In this document: positions 36,229-44,924 of the stretch, in pieces | Numbering within the stretch: position 1 is the first letter of the stretch | How the letters are laid out: the number at the start of each line of letters is the position of its first letter | Assembly: GCA_946415375.1 (NCBI GenBank) | Contig: CAMKSF010000001.1 | Span: forward strand, 72,867-136,866 | Direction of reading: 5' to 3' | Origin: an uncultured Clostridia bacterium | Lineage (GTDB): Bacteria > Bacillota > Clostridia > TANB77 > CAG-508 | DNA length: 64,000 nucleotides | Made by a program: the position numbers and the translations under genes | Notes under the pieces: model-generated | Databases searched by the model: none | What the model saw: the letters and a program-made list of their open reading frames with translations, nothing else | What the model was told of the DNA's origin: nothing

Positions 36229-36666
36229 TTATTTATTTCTATCTTCAAGTAATTGTATTTTAGTTATTTCTCCAATAATTTCATAATCATTTGAAGTTTC
36301 TATTGCTCCCGCATAGGTTACTGATATATATTGATTATTATTAAAATTTGAAATTAATAATACATTGCTTCCATCTGTATTTCCATTTCCTATCAATAAT
36401 GTCTCCTCTGAAATTTTTAGTAAATACTTTTTATTATAAATCGTATCAAAATCTAAGCCTTTTACCAATATTGTATTATTTTCTATATCAATATTTTGTA
36501 TTCTAGCATAAAAAGTATGTGTAATTGGAGGAGCTTTTGTATGTTCATATACATTTAGTCTTTCTTTGTTTTCTTTAAAACTATTGTTAGTATTAATATA
36601 TAGTATTGTAATAATGCTTGAATATATAATTATAACAATTAAACATATTCCTAATATTTTTTTCAT
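36229..36666 (-). CDS. Anchored protein of unknown function
   Basis: The 145-residue protein has a signal or anchor helix (4-25) and an extracytoplasmic domain TFYARIQNIDIENNTILVK followed by a KYLLKISEETLL strand, which resembles the small OB-like YxxxF/DUF3221-type beta domains of Firmicutes. The match is weak. It lies between the NUDIX fragment and a small membrane gene. Confidence 0.6.
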   Translation of the reverse strand: MKKILGICLIVIIIYSSIITILYINTNNSFKENKERLNVYEHTKAPPITHTFYARIQNIDIENNTILVKGLDFDTIYNKKYLLKISEETLLIGNGNTDGSNVLLISNFNNNQYISVTYAGAIETSNDYEIIGEITKIQLLEDRNK

Positions 36667-36699
36667 TTAGATCATCTCACTTTCAAATTGTAATTTATA

Positions 36700-36915
36700 T
36701 TACTCCTTATCGTTGTTATTCTTTTCATCTTTATCTTTATTTAAGTAGACACTACCAAGACATAAATAAGTTGAACCTAAACATAGAAACATAATTGCAA
36801 CACCTTTATTATCTCCATTAATAAAATTTATTATTGCAACAATATAGAAACAAAGTGATGTGAAATAATTTAGTGCAGCAACTCTTTTGTTTGTTTTATT
36901 TTCATTGTTCTTCAT
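36700..36915 (-). CDS. Small two-helix membrane protein
   Basis: The ATG at 36915 follows AAAGGAGG, so I use it instead of a TTG six codons upstream that overlaps the site (71 residues). Two hydrophobic segments (about 15-33 and 38-58) and a charged Asn/Lys/Asp tail. No family recognised. Confidence 0.6.
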   Translation of the reverse strand: MKNNENKTNKRVAALNYFTSLCFYIVAIINFINGDNKGVAIMFLCLGSTYLCLGSVYLNKDKDEKNNNDKE

Positions 36916-36999
36916 AAGCTCCCTCCTTTCCAAATTACCATAAATCTCTCCTAATTATTGTAATTTGTTTTAATCGTAATATCTTAATATCACGAGCTC

Positions 37000-37926
37000 T
37001 TATCTAGTTAACGTTTTTATAAATTGTTTTGGCTTTTCGTTATGAATACCATGCCCACAATCAAAATATTCTACATCAATATTTTTGATTAGATTTTTAA
37101 CTTTATCTAAATCTTCATCAGTCAATGCACATTGAATAAGTCCATCTTCACCAATTACAGTTTTAGCTTTCATAAATATAGTTTCACAATCTATATTAGA
37201 TAATAGTTTTTCGTAATCAATATTACTATTAAACGAATCATTATAAAATGCTTCTCCAAAATTTGGATCATAATCATTTAATCCATTAAATGCTTCCATA
37301 AACTTTTTAGGCCAAAACTTTACTCTTAATGTTTTATCAGGATGTTTTTTTCTAAATTTTAATGCATTATCACCTAACTTAGTTTTTATTTTATCTCTTG
37401 AATTTTCTGGAAAGAAATTCCAACAATATTGATTGATAAAATAATAATAAACAAAATCTTTTATTTCATTTTGATTTATAAAGTTATGACAAACTGTAGA
37501 TAAATCTTTATAGTTATAATAATTAACTCTATTCTCTCCACATGATGAAAATAATGGTGGATCTTCTAAAAATAATTTATCACATAAGTCAGTTTTAGAA
37601 GCAATATAACTTGCAATTAAGCCTCCAGACGAATGTCCTAATAAAGCTATTTTATTATTTATAATACTTTTAATAAATTCAATTAATTCATTACCCTGCG
37701 TTTCTAGTTTATATAGTTCTTTATTATGAGAACTCTTTCCATGTCCATAACAATCCACTAAAAACAAATTAAAGAATTCAGATAGTTTATCAAGAACCTT
37801 TTCATAACTGCAAGCATTAGTTCCCTGTGCATGAATAATTAATAATGGTGGTTTTTCATTATTTATTTCATAATAATTAATGATATTTCCACTTTTAGTT
37901 TTAAACTTTTTATTTTCTATTTTCAT
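37000..37926 (-). CDS. Alpha/beta hydrolase
   Basis: The ATG at 37926 follows AAGGTGAG (308 residues). The fold is shown by PPLLIIHAQGTNACSYEKVL, the nucleophile elbow ALLGHSSGGLIAS (Ser in GHSSG), an acidic residue in the middle, and the terminal His in DCGHGIHN. It probably acts on esters or amides; the substrate is unknown. The gap after it (37927-38275) holds a gene remnant and a hairpin. Confidence 0.85.
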   Translation of the reverse strand: MKIENKKFKTKSGNIINYYEINNEKPPLLIIHAQGTNACSYEKVLDKLSEFFNLFLVDCYGHGKSSHNKELYKLETQGNELIEFIKSIINNKIALLGHSSGGLIASYIASKTDLCDKLFLEDPPLFSSCGENRVNYYNYKDLSTVCHNFINQNEIKDFVYYYFINQYCWNFFPENSRDKIKTKLGDNALKFRKKHPDKTLRVKFWPKKFMEAFNGLNDYDPNFGEAFYNDSFNSNIDYEKLLSNIDCETIFMKAKTVIGEDGLIQCALTDEDLDKVKNLIKNIDVEYFDCGHGIHNEKPKQFIKTLTR

Positions 37927-38068
37927 ATTATTTCTCACCTTCGTTAATTATTATACCACATATTTTCTATATCTAATTACATCATAAGATTACTTATTTT
38001 ATTTAATTTTTGTTGTCTACATTTTGTTGCCTAAAACTCTTATAGTTATTTTATTTCAATAGTTCTAC

Positions 38069-38167
38069 TTACGATTTACCACAGCAATTTTTGTATTTCA
38101 AAACCGATCCGCATGGAATGCAGAAAAAAATTTCACTTTTTGTACGTCCTAATTCAACTGGATTCTT
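38069..38167 (-). pseudogene. Remnant with SEC-C-like zinc motif
   Basis: In this 349-base gap the minus strand encodes 32 open codons ending KYKNCCGKS, with CIPCGSVLKYKNCC close to the SEC-C zinc motif CPCGSGKKYKKCC found at protein C-termini. It is preceded in frame by a stop codon at 38170, and an in-frame IPCEDKEVV stretch further upstream also has stops. It looks like the decayed end of a SEC-C protein gene. No start codon or binding site supports an intact gene. The first Cys is displaced by one residue from the usual CxC. Confidence 0.45.
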
Positions 38168-38250
38168 TTAAATGTATATAGACAAAAATGACCAAAAAAC
38201 CACTTCTTTATCTTCACAAGGTATCTAAAATACACCTAAATATTGTAGCT

Positions 38251-38270
38251 CGGAATATCAAAATATTCCG
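38251..38270 (-). other. Perfect hairpin after the CPBP gene
   Basis: CGGAATAT, loop CAAA, ATATTCCG form an eight-base-pair stem five bases after the stop of the CPBP gene (stop at 38276). It has no U run, so it is perhaps an RNA-stabilising 3' structure. Confidence 0.5.
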
Positions 38271-38275
38271 ATATC

Positions 38276-38965
38276 TTATGCTTTAACTTTTTTATTAATA
38301 TATATAGTATATCCTAAACACATAGCTATTAAGATAATACTGCTAATTATACTACTTTCATCTTTAGAAAAAATACTTAGTGAATTAAATACTCCATGGA
38401 ATAAAATACATGGAATTAATGATTTACTTTTATAAAATATAATTACTAGCATATATCCAGTTGCCATTGCATAGCATACTTGCATAAGTGTAGGTATTAA
38501 ATCAGCACCATTTAATAAATTAACGATATGTCCTATTCCAAAAGTAATCGAACTAACAATAATAGCTGATTTAACATTATCATGCTCCATCATTTTAAAT
38601 AAGAATCCTCTAAAAATCATTTCTTCTAAAAAACCAATATTTATCATTGTAAGTATGTGAAATATAATTTCATTTGTTGTATTATTTATATGAATGCCTC
38701 TTCTTAAATTAAAAAGTGAAATAATAAATAAAGGAATAAAATATAAATATTTTTTTGAATCATTAGGTTTAGTAATGCCATAATACTTTACTCTCTTAAG
38801 CAATATAACCAAAATAATTAAGAAAGTAGATAATATTGTATTAATAACAACTGACTGATAACTTGTAATTCCAAAATTTTGTATTATATATGAATTAGTG
38901 ACAATATATAAAATAATTAATGCAATTGTAAATAGTGTTTCATGTTTCTTAAATACTTTTTCCAT
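38276..38965 (-). CDS. CPBP-family intramembrane metalloprotease, paralogue 1
   Basis: The 229-residue protein has about seven transmembrane helices with the glutamic-type protease motifs EEMIFRG, FGIGH and HGVFN. CPBP (Abi/CaaX) proteases cleave prenylated or other membrane substrates and may protect against peptides. A nearly matching protein is at 57201-57890: most residues agree, including all catalytic ones. It has no coupled neighbour; the terminator-like hairpin follows. Confidence 0.9.
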   Translation of the reverse strand: MEKVFKKHETLFTIALIILYIVTNSYIIQNFGITSYQSVVINTILSTFLIILVILLKRVKYYGITKPNDSKKYLYFIPLFIISLFNLRRGIHINNTTNEIIFHILTMINIGFLEEMIFRGFLFKMMEHDNVKSAIIVSSITFGIGHIVNLLNGADLIPTLMQVCYAMATGYMLVIIFYKSKSLIPCILFHGVFNSLSIFSKDESSIISSIILIAMCLGYTIYINKKVKA

Positions 38966-39073
38966 TTTATCAACTCCAATGTTTATTATACCACAAATTT
39001 TCGAATTATTTTGTTCGGAATATTACTTATATTATTACTTAAATTCTGCTCATCTTTATAAATTGTAATTTAT

Positions 39074-39469
39074 CTATCTATAATTCCATATTCCAAGATG
39101 TCCTTTAGCTTTGATAGGTTTGTCTAATACTTCTATATTTTTTAATATCCACGCGTATCTGCCATGTGAATAGATTCCAGTAATATATTCATTTTTTCTA
39201 TTGTTTTTAACATTATCTATAAATTCATATGTCATTTCAATACAGTCAACTAATTCACAAGAACAAATAATATCACCATAATTCAAATCATCTTTATTAA
39301 CTAATGCCATTAATTCTTTATTATTCTTGTATTCTTTAGGCATTTTTGTAGCACTAGCATGTATATATAGCTTTCCTCTATAATTTGTTTTCCAACTTCT
39401 AGTTTCTATTGTCTTAACTCCCTTTTTTATTAATGTGGCATATGGTTCAGTTAAACTTAATACCTTCAA
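39074..39469 (-). CDS. ASCH-domain protein
   Basis: The TTG at 39469 is preceded by GGAGGGG six bases away and gives the usual start KVLSLTEPYATLIKKG, so I choose it (131 residues). The ASCH fold has IETRSWKTNYRGKLYIHAS and KAKGHLGIWNY. ASCH domains bind RNA or modified nucleotides; the cellular role of small family members is not established. It is near a NUDIX fragment and other single-domain genes. Confidence 0.88.
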   Translation of the reverse strand: MKVLSLTEPYATLIKKGVKTIETRSWKTNYRGKLYIHASATKMPKEYKNNKELMALVNKDDLNYGDIICSCELVDCIEMTYEFIDNVKNNRKNEYITGIYSHGRYAWILKNIEVLDKPIKAKGHLGIWNYR

Positions 39470-39493
39470 AATAATCCCCTCCACAAATTACAA

Positions 39494-39820
39494 TTAGTCT
39501 TTTATATATTTTTTGTCTTTGTCATTGTTTTCTTCTAAAATATATCTTTCAACTTTCATATGTAGGTCATATTTATTTCTTAGTTCCATTATTTTATTCA
39601 TAGTTTCTGATTTATGATGTTCATCCAATGCTTCTTGATTTTCCCAGCTATCTATTAGCAAAATTGTTTCATTATCATTTAAAGGACTAAAGTATTCATA
39701 TCTTAAATTGCCTTTTTTACTTCTAATTTCATCAACTATACCTGAACTAATCATTTCTTCAGCAAATTGTTTTGCAGAACCATTTGAACCAGTATAATAT
39801 ATATTTATTGTAAAAGCCAT
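39494..39820 (-). CDS. Antibiotic biosynthesis monooxygenase-domain protein
   Basis: ATG at 39820 follows GGAGGAATAGCC (108 residues). A ferredoxin-like fold: INIYYTGSNGSAKQFAEEM, RYEYFSPLNDNETILLI, and DSWENQEALDEHHKSE. The small ABM proteins are heme- or quinone-related monooxygenases or sensors. Its operon starts just after the permease gene ending at 39840. Confidence 0.85.
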   Translation of the reverse strand: MAFTINIYYTGSNGSAKQFAEEMISSGIVDEIRSKKGNLRYEYFSPLNDNETILLIDSWENQEALDEHHKSETMNKIMELRNKYDLHMKVERYILEENNDKDKKYIKD

Positions 39821-39839
39821 GGCTATTCCTCCTAAAAAA

Positions 39840-41453
39840 TTATACTTCAATATTTTCAAAGCTTTTGTCTCCTGTTTTATGCAAGAACATCTCTAAAGCA
39901 GCATAAACAATTGCATAGGCAACTATAAAGATTAGCATAATAACAATGTTTGATAGACCTGCTTGTACTGCTTTAAATAATAAAAATAATGTTATTCCTA
40001 TCATTACCATTCCAGTAAATACACTAATTGTAGAACTCATGCTTTGTTTTACAACTTCAGTGTCATTTTGAGCATCCATTCTAGGAAATTTCAAATTCAC
40101 AATAATTCCTATTGTTTCCGATATTAGTGGAAATAGTACAGTTGCAATTAAAATCAAAATGATGCTCAATATATCAAATTTAAGCCTTATAAAAACAATT
40201 ATATCTCCAATTAACATACATGGAAGCATTATAATTAAAGCTGTTAATACTTTTGACTTTATAACAGTATATGATTTTACTGGTAAGCTTTTTAGAATAC
40301 TAAATGACTTTCCTTCTAAAGAAATCATGGAGCTTGTAATTGAAGTCATAAAGCTTGTAAAACAGATAAATCCAAAAAATACTACTGGCATGTACTTATT
40401 TAATAAATCTAAATTCATGGTTGGATTGCTATTTACAATAGATTCCATAAGGCTATCATATTTTGCTATTAATAGTATACTTCCTAAAAGAAATATTACT
40501 AGTCCAAATCCTGCATTAGTAATAAATACAGGTGAGTTAATAAATCTATTAAATTCTTTTTTTATTAATGCACGCATTGGTGTACTAGATTTTATTTTAC
40601 ATTCTTTGTTTGATTTATTTCTTTTAATTGATTTAGAGCTAGAATTTATATTAAAGTAAACTCTTCCAATTATTAAAATAGTAGCAATAAATAGCACTAA
40701 ATTAATCCCTATAAACTCTGCTAGTTTTACTGCATTAAATTTTGTTATTAATTCAATATATGCTCCGGCAGGATAATAAAGCTTTGTTATAAAATCATTT
40801 ATACTAGATGCATTTTTTGCAAGATTTGCTAGTAAGCTATCTGAATTATATGAGAAAAACATTATTCCTATTAAAAATACAACTGTTAATATGGTTTGTA
40901 CATAATTTTTCCCTTTAAATTTAGAAGCAAAAAATGTAATAAATGTTCCTATTATGCATGATAATAGTATTGGAACAATTGGAAATACTAGCAAACCTAT
41001 AAACGATATGATGTAATAGGTAATTCCTGGATGAACAAATATAGCATATACTACCATCGCTGGCAATAAGAATACTGAATTATACATTAATTCAAAAACA
41101 TAAAACTTAAACACTCTTATAAACAGCACTGTACTTCTTTTTATTGGAAAAGATAAAAGTAAATTATCATCCTTGCAATTAAATAGCAAGTTTCCAGATT
41201 TATATATTCCCTCAATTAGTGTCATAACTGTTGTTAGAATAATAAATAATGTAAGTACAACAAAATGCATATTAACTGGTGCTAACTGCTCCATTAGAGT
41301 ATATGAATATGAACCCATTAATCCCATCAAGACTAATGATAAAAAAATCGGTAATCCTATTGTTGTAAAAATATTTTTCTTCTTAGTGCTTATTCTAAAT
41401 AGATTCATGCCTTCACTCATACTAGCTTTAATAAGTGAAAATAATTTTTTCAT
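39840..41453 (-). CDS. Large ABC transporter permease
   Basis: The 537-residue protein has about 12 transmembrane helices and repeats of the ABC-2 permease pattern, with segments LLLSFPIKRSTVLFIR and SILKSLPVKSYTVIKSKVL after helices 2 and 8. It is of the large ABC permease type (putative ABC exporter). It pairs with the ATPase gene that ends six bases upstream of its start. The substrate is unknown. Confidence 0.85.
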   Translation of the reverse strand: MKKLFSLIKASMSEGMNLFRISTKKKNIFTTIGLPIFLSLVLMGLMGSYSYTLMEQLAPVNMHFVVLTLFIILTTVMTLIEGIYKSGNLLFNCKDDNLLLSFPIKRSTVLFIRVFKFYVFELMYNSVFLLPAMVVYAIFVHPGITYYIISFIGLLVFPIVPILLSCIIGTFITFFASKFKGKNYVQTILTVVFLIGIMFFSYNSDSLLANLAKNASSINDFITKLYYPAGAYIELITKFNAVKLAEFIGINLVLFIATILIIGRVYFNINSSSKSIKRNKSNKECKIKSSTPMRALIKKEFNRFINSPVFITNAGFGLVIFLLGSILLIAKYDSLMESIVNSNPTMNLDLLNKYMPVVFFGFICFTSFMTSITSSMISLEGKSFSILKSLPVKSYTVIKSKVLTALIIMLPCMLIGDIIVFIRLKFDILSIILILIATVLFPLISETIGIIVNLKFPRMDAQNDTEVVKQSMSSTISVFTGMVMIGITLFLLFKAVQAGLSNIVIMLIFIVAYAIVYAALEMFLHKTGDKSFENIEV

Positions 41454-41458
41454 ACAGC

Positions 41459-42163
41459 TTATCCCTCCAACTCAAGGAAAACTTTTTCTAATGATTTATC
41501 TCCTTTTATTTCTTGCATGTTTCCTACTTTTACGAGCTCTCCCTTTTTAATAATTGCAACTCTTGAGCATAGCTTTTCTGCAACATCTAATATATGTGTT
41601 GAAAAGAAAATTGTTTTTCCTTCTTTTATCATTTCATTCATTACTTCTTTAACATCAAATACCGCTTTAGGATCTAATCCAACAAATGGTTCGTCCATAA
41701 TTAGTATTTGTGGTTCATGAGCAAGTGCTGAAATTAAAGCCACTTTCTGTTTCATACCATGAGAAAATGATTCAATTGTATCATTTAGCTTATCTTCTAT
41801 TTCAAACATTTTAGCATATTTCTTTATATTTTTTTCTCTTATGTCTTGTGGTACTTCATAAATATCACATACAAAATTGATAAAGTCTATAGCCTTCATT
41901 TGTTCATATAACTCTGGATTATCTGGAACAAAAGCCATTTCTTTTTTACATTCTACAGGACTATCTTTAATAGATTTGCCATTAATTAGGATATCTCCTT
42001 CATCAAATTTGTGGATTCCTACTATTGCTTTAATTAATGTAGTTTTTCCTGCGCCATTGTGTCCAATAAAGGCAAAAATTTCTCCATCATTTACTGTAAA
42101 TGATACATCTTTTAATGCAACATTACTCCCATACTTTTTTGTTACATTTTTAATTTCTATCAT
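41459..42163 (-). CDS. ABC transporter ATP-binding protein
   Basis: The 234-residue protein has Walker A FIGHNGAGKTT, signature FSHGMKQKV and Walker B ILIMDEPFVG. It is the ATPase of the exporter with 39840-41453. A copy of the dispersed hairpin repeat lies just before its ribosome binding site. Confidence 0.9.
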   Translation of the reverse strand: MIEIKNVTKKYGSNVALKDVSFTVNDGEIFAFIGHNGAGKTTLIKAIVGIHKFDEGDILINGKSIKDSPVECKKEMAFVPDNPELYEQMKAIDFINFVCDIYEVPQDIREKNIKKYAKMFEIEDKLNDTIESFSHGMKQKVALISALAHEPQILIMDEPFVGLDPKAVFDVKEVMNEMIKEGKTIFFSTHILDVAEKLCSRVAIIKKGELVKVGNMQEIKGDKSLEKVFLELEG

Positions 42164-42179
42164 ATTTATTCCTTTCTTT

Positions 42180-42204
42180 GTAAAAAGGGACGGTTCTCTT
42201 TTAC
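42180..42204. repeat. Dispersed intercistronic hairpin repeat, copy 3
   Basis: The plus strand reads GTAAAAAGGGA, loop CGG, TTCTCTTTTAC. It is in the opposite orientation to the other copies. One pair differs from copy 1 by a G-C to T-A change on both sides, so the stem is kept. It lies seven bases after the HD-domain stop. Confidence 0.8.
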
Positions 42205-42211
42205 AACTTTT

Positions 42212-43123
42212 TTAGATTCTTTTTCCATCCACAATTGGATTTAACTTTCTCATTTTTACATTTTGAAGTTCTGTACGAGGTATTTCCTCTTTTGGTACAT
42301 TTTCAAAATTATAAATTAATGATTTAAGTTCTTTATCTTCTTTTTCTTTAAATAAGTTAAATAACTCCTCTTCATTATATGAATATAATTCATCATATGT
42401 AATATACTCTTTTTCAATGGTATATTTAGTAATTTTAGCTAATAACTGCATCATATAATTATCTTCTTGTGAATGACAATATACATCTATGCTATTACTA
42501 ACTTCAATAACCTTTTTTGCAATACTTGATGATTCAAATCCTATTTCATCTTCATTGTTTTCATTTTTATATATATGCATATCATCTACTATATTTTTAA
42601 TATCTTCTTTACTTATGTTTTTCGTCCAACCAATACCTGTTAAAATAACACCATCAATTCTGTCTGCACAAACCTTTGGTCTATCATTATCTACAATTGT
42701 ATGTCTTTTAAAATCAATAATTTCATCAATATTTATATTATCCTCTTTTAAACATTTTTGTAAATATTCATCTCCTCTTAATATTTCTTCTGTATACTCT
42801 TCTGTGCTCTCTTGTTTTTCATAATCTTCATTCATATAATCAATTACATGTGAAAAACAAGGAGTTGCAATATCATGGAACAGTCCTGCTATTGTAGCAA
42901 CTTTATTTTTTGTTAGTTTATATACTAATAGACTAACAGTTAAAGAATGATCATATCTGCTGATGTATTCTCTGAAATTATATACATGTTTTGATGCATA
43001 ATCCATTCCACAAAAATACCCAACTTTTTTAAGTCTTAATAATGATGGCGTTTTTAAATATTTAACAAGAAAATCTGGAATATTCAAATAGCCTAATTCT
43101 TCTAAATAATACTGTAAATACAT
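42212..43123 (-). CDS. HD-domain phosphohydrolase
   Basis: The 303-residue protein starts at ATG 43123 (behind GGGG). The HD superfamily motif is HDIATPCFSHVID, preceded by RYDHSLTVSLLV and followed by the Asp of DRIDG. It resembles YfbR- or dNTPase-like HD hydrolases that clean up nucleotides, but the substrate is unknown. It forms one unit with a dUTPase-like gene upstream. Confidence 0.85.
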   Translation of the reverse strand: MYLQYYLEELGYLNIPDFLVKYLKTPSLLRLKKVGYFCGMDYASKHVYNFREYISRYDHSLTVSLLVYKLTKNKVATIAGLFHDIATPCFSHVIDYMNEDYEKQESTEEYTEEILRGDEYLQKCLKEDNINIDEIIDFKRHTIVDNDRPKVCADRIDGVILTGIGWTKNISKEDIKNIVDDMHIYKNENNEDEIGFESSSIAKKVIEVSNSIDVYCHSQEDNYMMQLLAKITKYTIEKEYITYDELYSYNEEELFNLFKEKEDKELKSLIYNFENVPKEEIPRTELQNVKMRKLNPIVDGKRI

Positions 43124-43154
43124 TTCTTTTTCCCCTACTTTCAAATCCTCATTA

Positions 43155-43631
43155 CTATTTACTTATCATCTTTAGAGTTTTATTCATTTTTTCCATGCAA
43201 TGCTTATTAAATTCTTCTTCACTATAATCTAATAGCTTAGATATCGCAACTAAATTTGATAATATTTTTAGTAATTTTTCTTTTTCTAAATTCATTGTTA
43301 GTGATGATGCAATAATATTAGTTTCAATAAATAGTTTTACCATGTCTTTTTCATTTATATTTTCTATTTTTATTTCATCAATATTTGCCAAATCACAAAA
43401 ACATAAAGTTATCATTAAGCAATCTGCAAATTCAGGTATTGTTATTTCAGGACTACTTGGTTTTTCGTCCTTCCAATACTTAAAGCACTTTGTTTCATAT
43501 GCGAATTCACTTAATTCACATAATAATTCTAATACTTGCTTATTAAATACTTCTTCGCTTTCATAGTTATATTTTTTTCTAAAATGAGCATTGATTATTT
43601 TTTCTTTTTCATATATTTCATTCAAATTCAT
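43155..43631 (-). CDS. dUTPase-like all-alpha NTP pyrophosphatase
   Basis: The 158-residue protein has the dimeric dUTPase (dUTPase_2) pattern: ELLCELSEFAYETKCFKYW with Glu residues that bind Mg2+, and FADCLMITLCF (the Asp pair site). It would hydrolyse dUTP or a similar nucleotide. Neighbouring HD-hydrolase and NUDIX genes fit nucleotide-pool cleaning. Confidence 0.82.
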   Translation of the reverse strand: MNLNEIYEKEKIINAHFRKKYNYESEEVFNKQVLELLCELSEFAYETKCFKYWKDEKPSSPEITIPEFADCLMITLCFCDLANIDEIKIENINEKDMVKLFIETNIIASSLTMNLEKEKLLKILSNLVAISKLLDYSEEEFNKHCMEKMNKTLKMISK

Positions 43632-43713
43632 GTTATATCTTCACTCCAACTATCTACTATCTATGTACCTTTTCTCTTATTCATCAAATTCATATATAAT
43701 TTTTTTTTCATTT

Positions 43714-44187
43714 TTATCTAACACAATTTAATGCTTCATCTAAAATATCTCCAAATTTATTTAAATAATTTTGCGTATACTCAGTCATATTTTTAGGTAA
43801 ATTATTTATATCAAACCATTCTAATTTAACTGATTCATTGTCGTTTATCATTATATCATTGTGATATTTTTTCACTACATATATTGCTGTAATATCATAT
43901 AGTTTATCTCCATTTGGATATTCTCTATATGTTTCTTTTCCTGATAAAACTCGAATCAACTTTAACTCGTCAGCTTCCAAATTAGTTTCTTCTTTTAATT
44001 CTCTTTTAGCAACATCTTCAAAACTTTCTCCTAATTCCATAGCTCCTCCTGGGAACCCCCATTCGTTGTAATCAGTTCTAAGTTGCATTAAAATTTTCTT
44101 TTCATCATTAAACACTAATAATCCTACTCCTGCAGTAAGTATAGGCATATGTCCAACATATTTTCTTATATCACTTATATATCCCAT
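43714..44187 (-). CDS. NUDIX hydrolase
   Basis: The 157-residue protein has a NUDIX box GGAMELGESFEDVAKREL with KEETNLEA, starting from LTAGVGLLVFND; it is of the MutT-like class that acts on nucleotide substrates. Next to a HAD hydrolase gene, the dUTPase-like gene and the HD gene. The substrate is unknown. Confidence 0.9.
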   Translation of the reverse strand: MGYISDIRKYVGHMPILTAGVGLLVFNDEKKILMQLRTDYNEWGFPGGAMELGESFEDVAKRELKEETNLEADELKLIRVLSGKETYREYPNGDKLYDITAIYVVKKYHNDIMINDNESVKLEWFDINNLPKNMTEYTQNYLNKFGDILDEALNCVR

Positions 44188-44207
44188 TTTTAGCTTCCTT
44201 TATGTAA

Positions 44208-44831
44208 TTATAGTATTTGTAGTAAATCTGTAAGTTTTTCAAAAGTCTGATATTCATCACTTTTATTTTTGGTTTTCCATAAAGCTTTCATTCCCAAGCT
44301 AATTGGTAGCTTAACATCATTTTCTAAAGAATCACCAATTGAAATACAGTCTTCTCTTTTATAGTCTTTAAAGAATACATCAAATGCTCTTTTATCTGGC
44401 TTATAGTAGTTAATATCTGCTCCATATACTTTTTTAAAATATTTTAAAACACCCATTTTTTCTAGTCTAATACTCTGTGTCTTTGTAAACCAATTACTTA
44501 CAGCATATAAATCATATTTTTTACTTAAATAACTAATTACTTTTATCAAATCCGGATCGTCATATACATTTTCACCTTGTTTTAATTCTAGTCTATCTAT
44601 AAATTCTATAGGAAGATTTATTTTACAATTTTTATTAATATAGTCTAAAATCTCCTGTTTGTTTATTTTTTCAAAATGATTTTCATGTTCATCTGCATAT
44701 TTATATATATCATTAATCACATCATCTGAAAAATTGTAATTCATGTCTTCTAGTACTTTTTTTACTGATAATACATATTCACTTCGAAGCTCTATTAAGG
44801 TATTGTCCACATCAAATATCAATGCTTTCAT
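44208..44831 (-). CDS. HAD-family hydrolase
   Basis: The ATG at 44831 follows GGAGAGGAG (207 residues). Motif I is FDVDNTLIE (the Asp nucleophile), motif II in YAVSNWF, motif III Lys in PDKRAFDVF, and motif IV in GDSLENDV. It is a phosphatase of the beta-phosphoglucomutase/HAD-IA kind with an alpha cap. Copy 4 of the dispersed repeat and the YdcF gene lie upstream. Confidence 0.88.
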   Translation of the reverse strand: MKALIFDVDNTLIELRSEYVLSVKKVLEDMNYNFSDDVINDIYKYADEHENHFEKINKQEILDYINKNCKINLPIEFIDRLELKQGENVYDDPDLIKVISYLSKKYDLYAVSNWFTKTQSIRLEKMGVLKYFKKVYGADINYYKPDKRAFDVFFKDYKREDCISIGDSLENDVKLPISLGMKALWKTKNKSDEYQTFEKLTDLLQIL

Positions 44832-44896
44832 TTTTCTCCTCTCCGAAAATGTTATTTCTTTTTTCATCATTTCTTATATTTATTTTTTCTTTTTTT

Positions 44897-44922
44897 GGAA
44901 AAAGGAAACCGGCCCCTTTTCC
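44897..44922 (-). repeat. Dispersed intercistronic hairpin repeat, copy 2
   Basis: On the minus strand this 26-base copy reads GGAAAAGGGG, loop CCGGTT, TCCTTTTTCC, the most diverged member, with a stem of ten pairs. It lies two bases after the stop of the YdcF gene. Confidence 0.75.
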
Positions 44923-44924
44923 AA

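Noticed and set aside
40159-40659. Plus-strand frame antisense to the large permease
   Set aside because: It has no ribosome binding site and mirrors the hydrophobic helices of the true gene.
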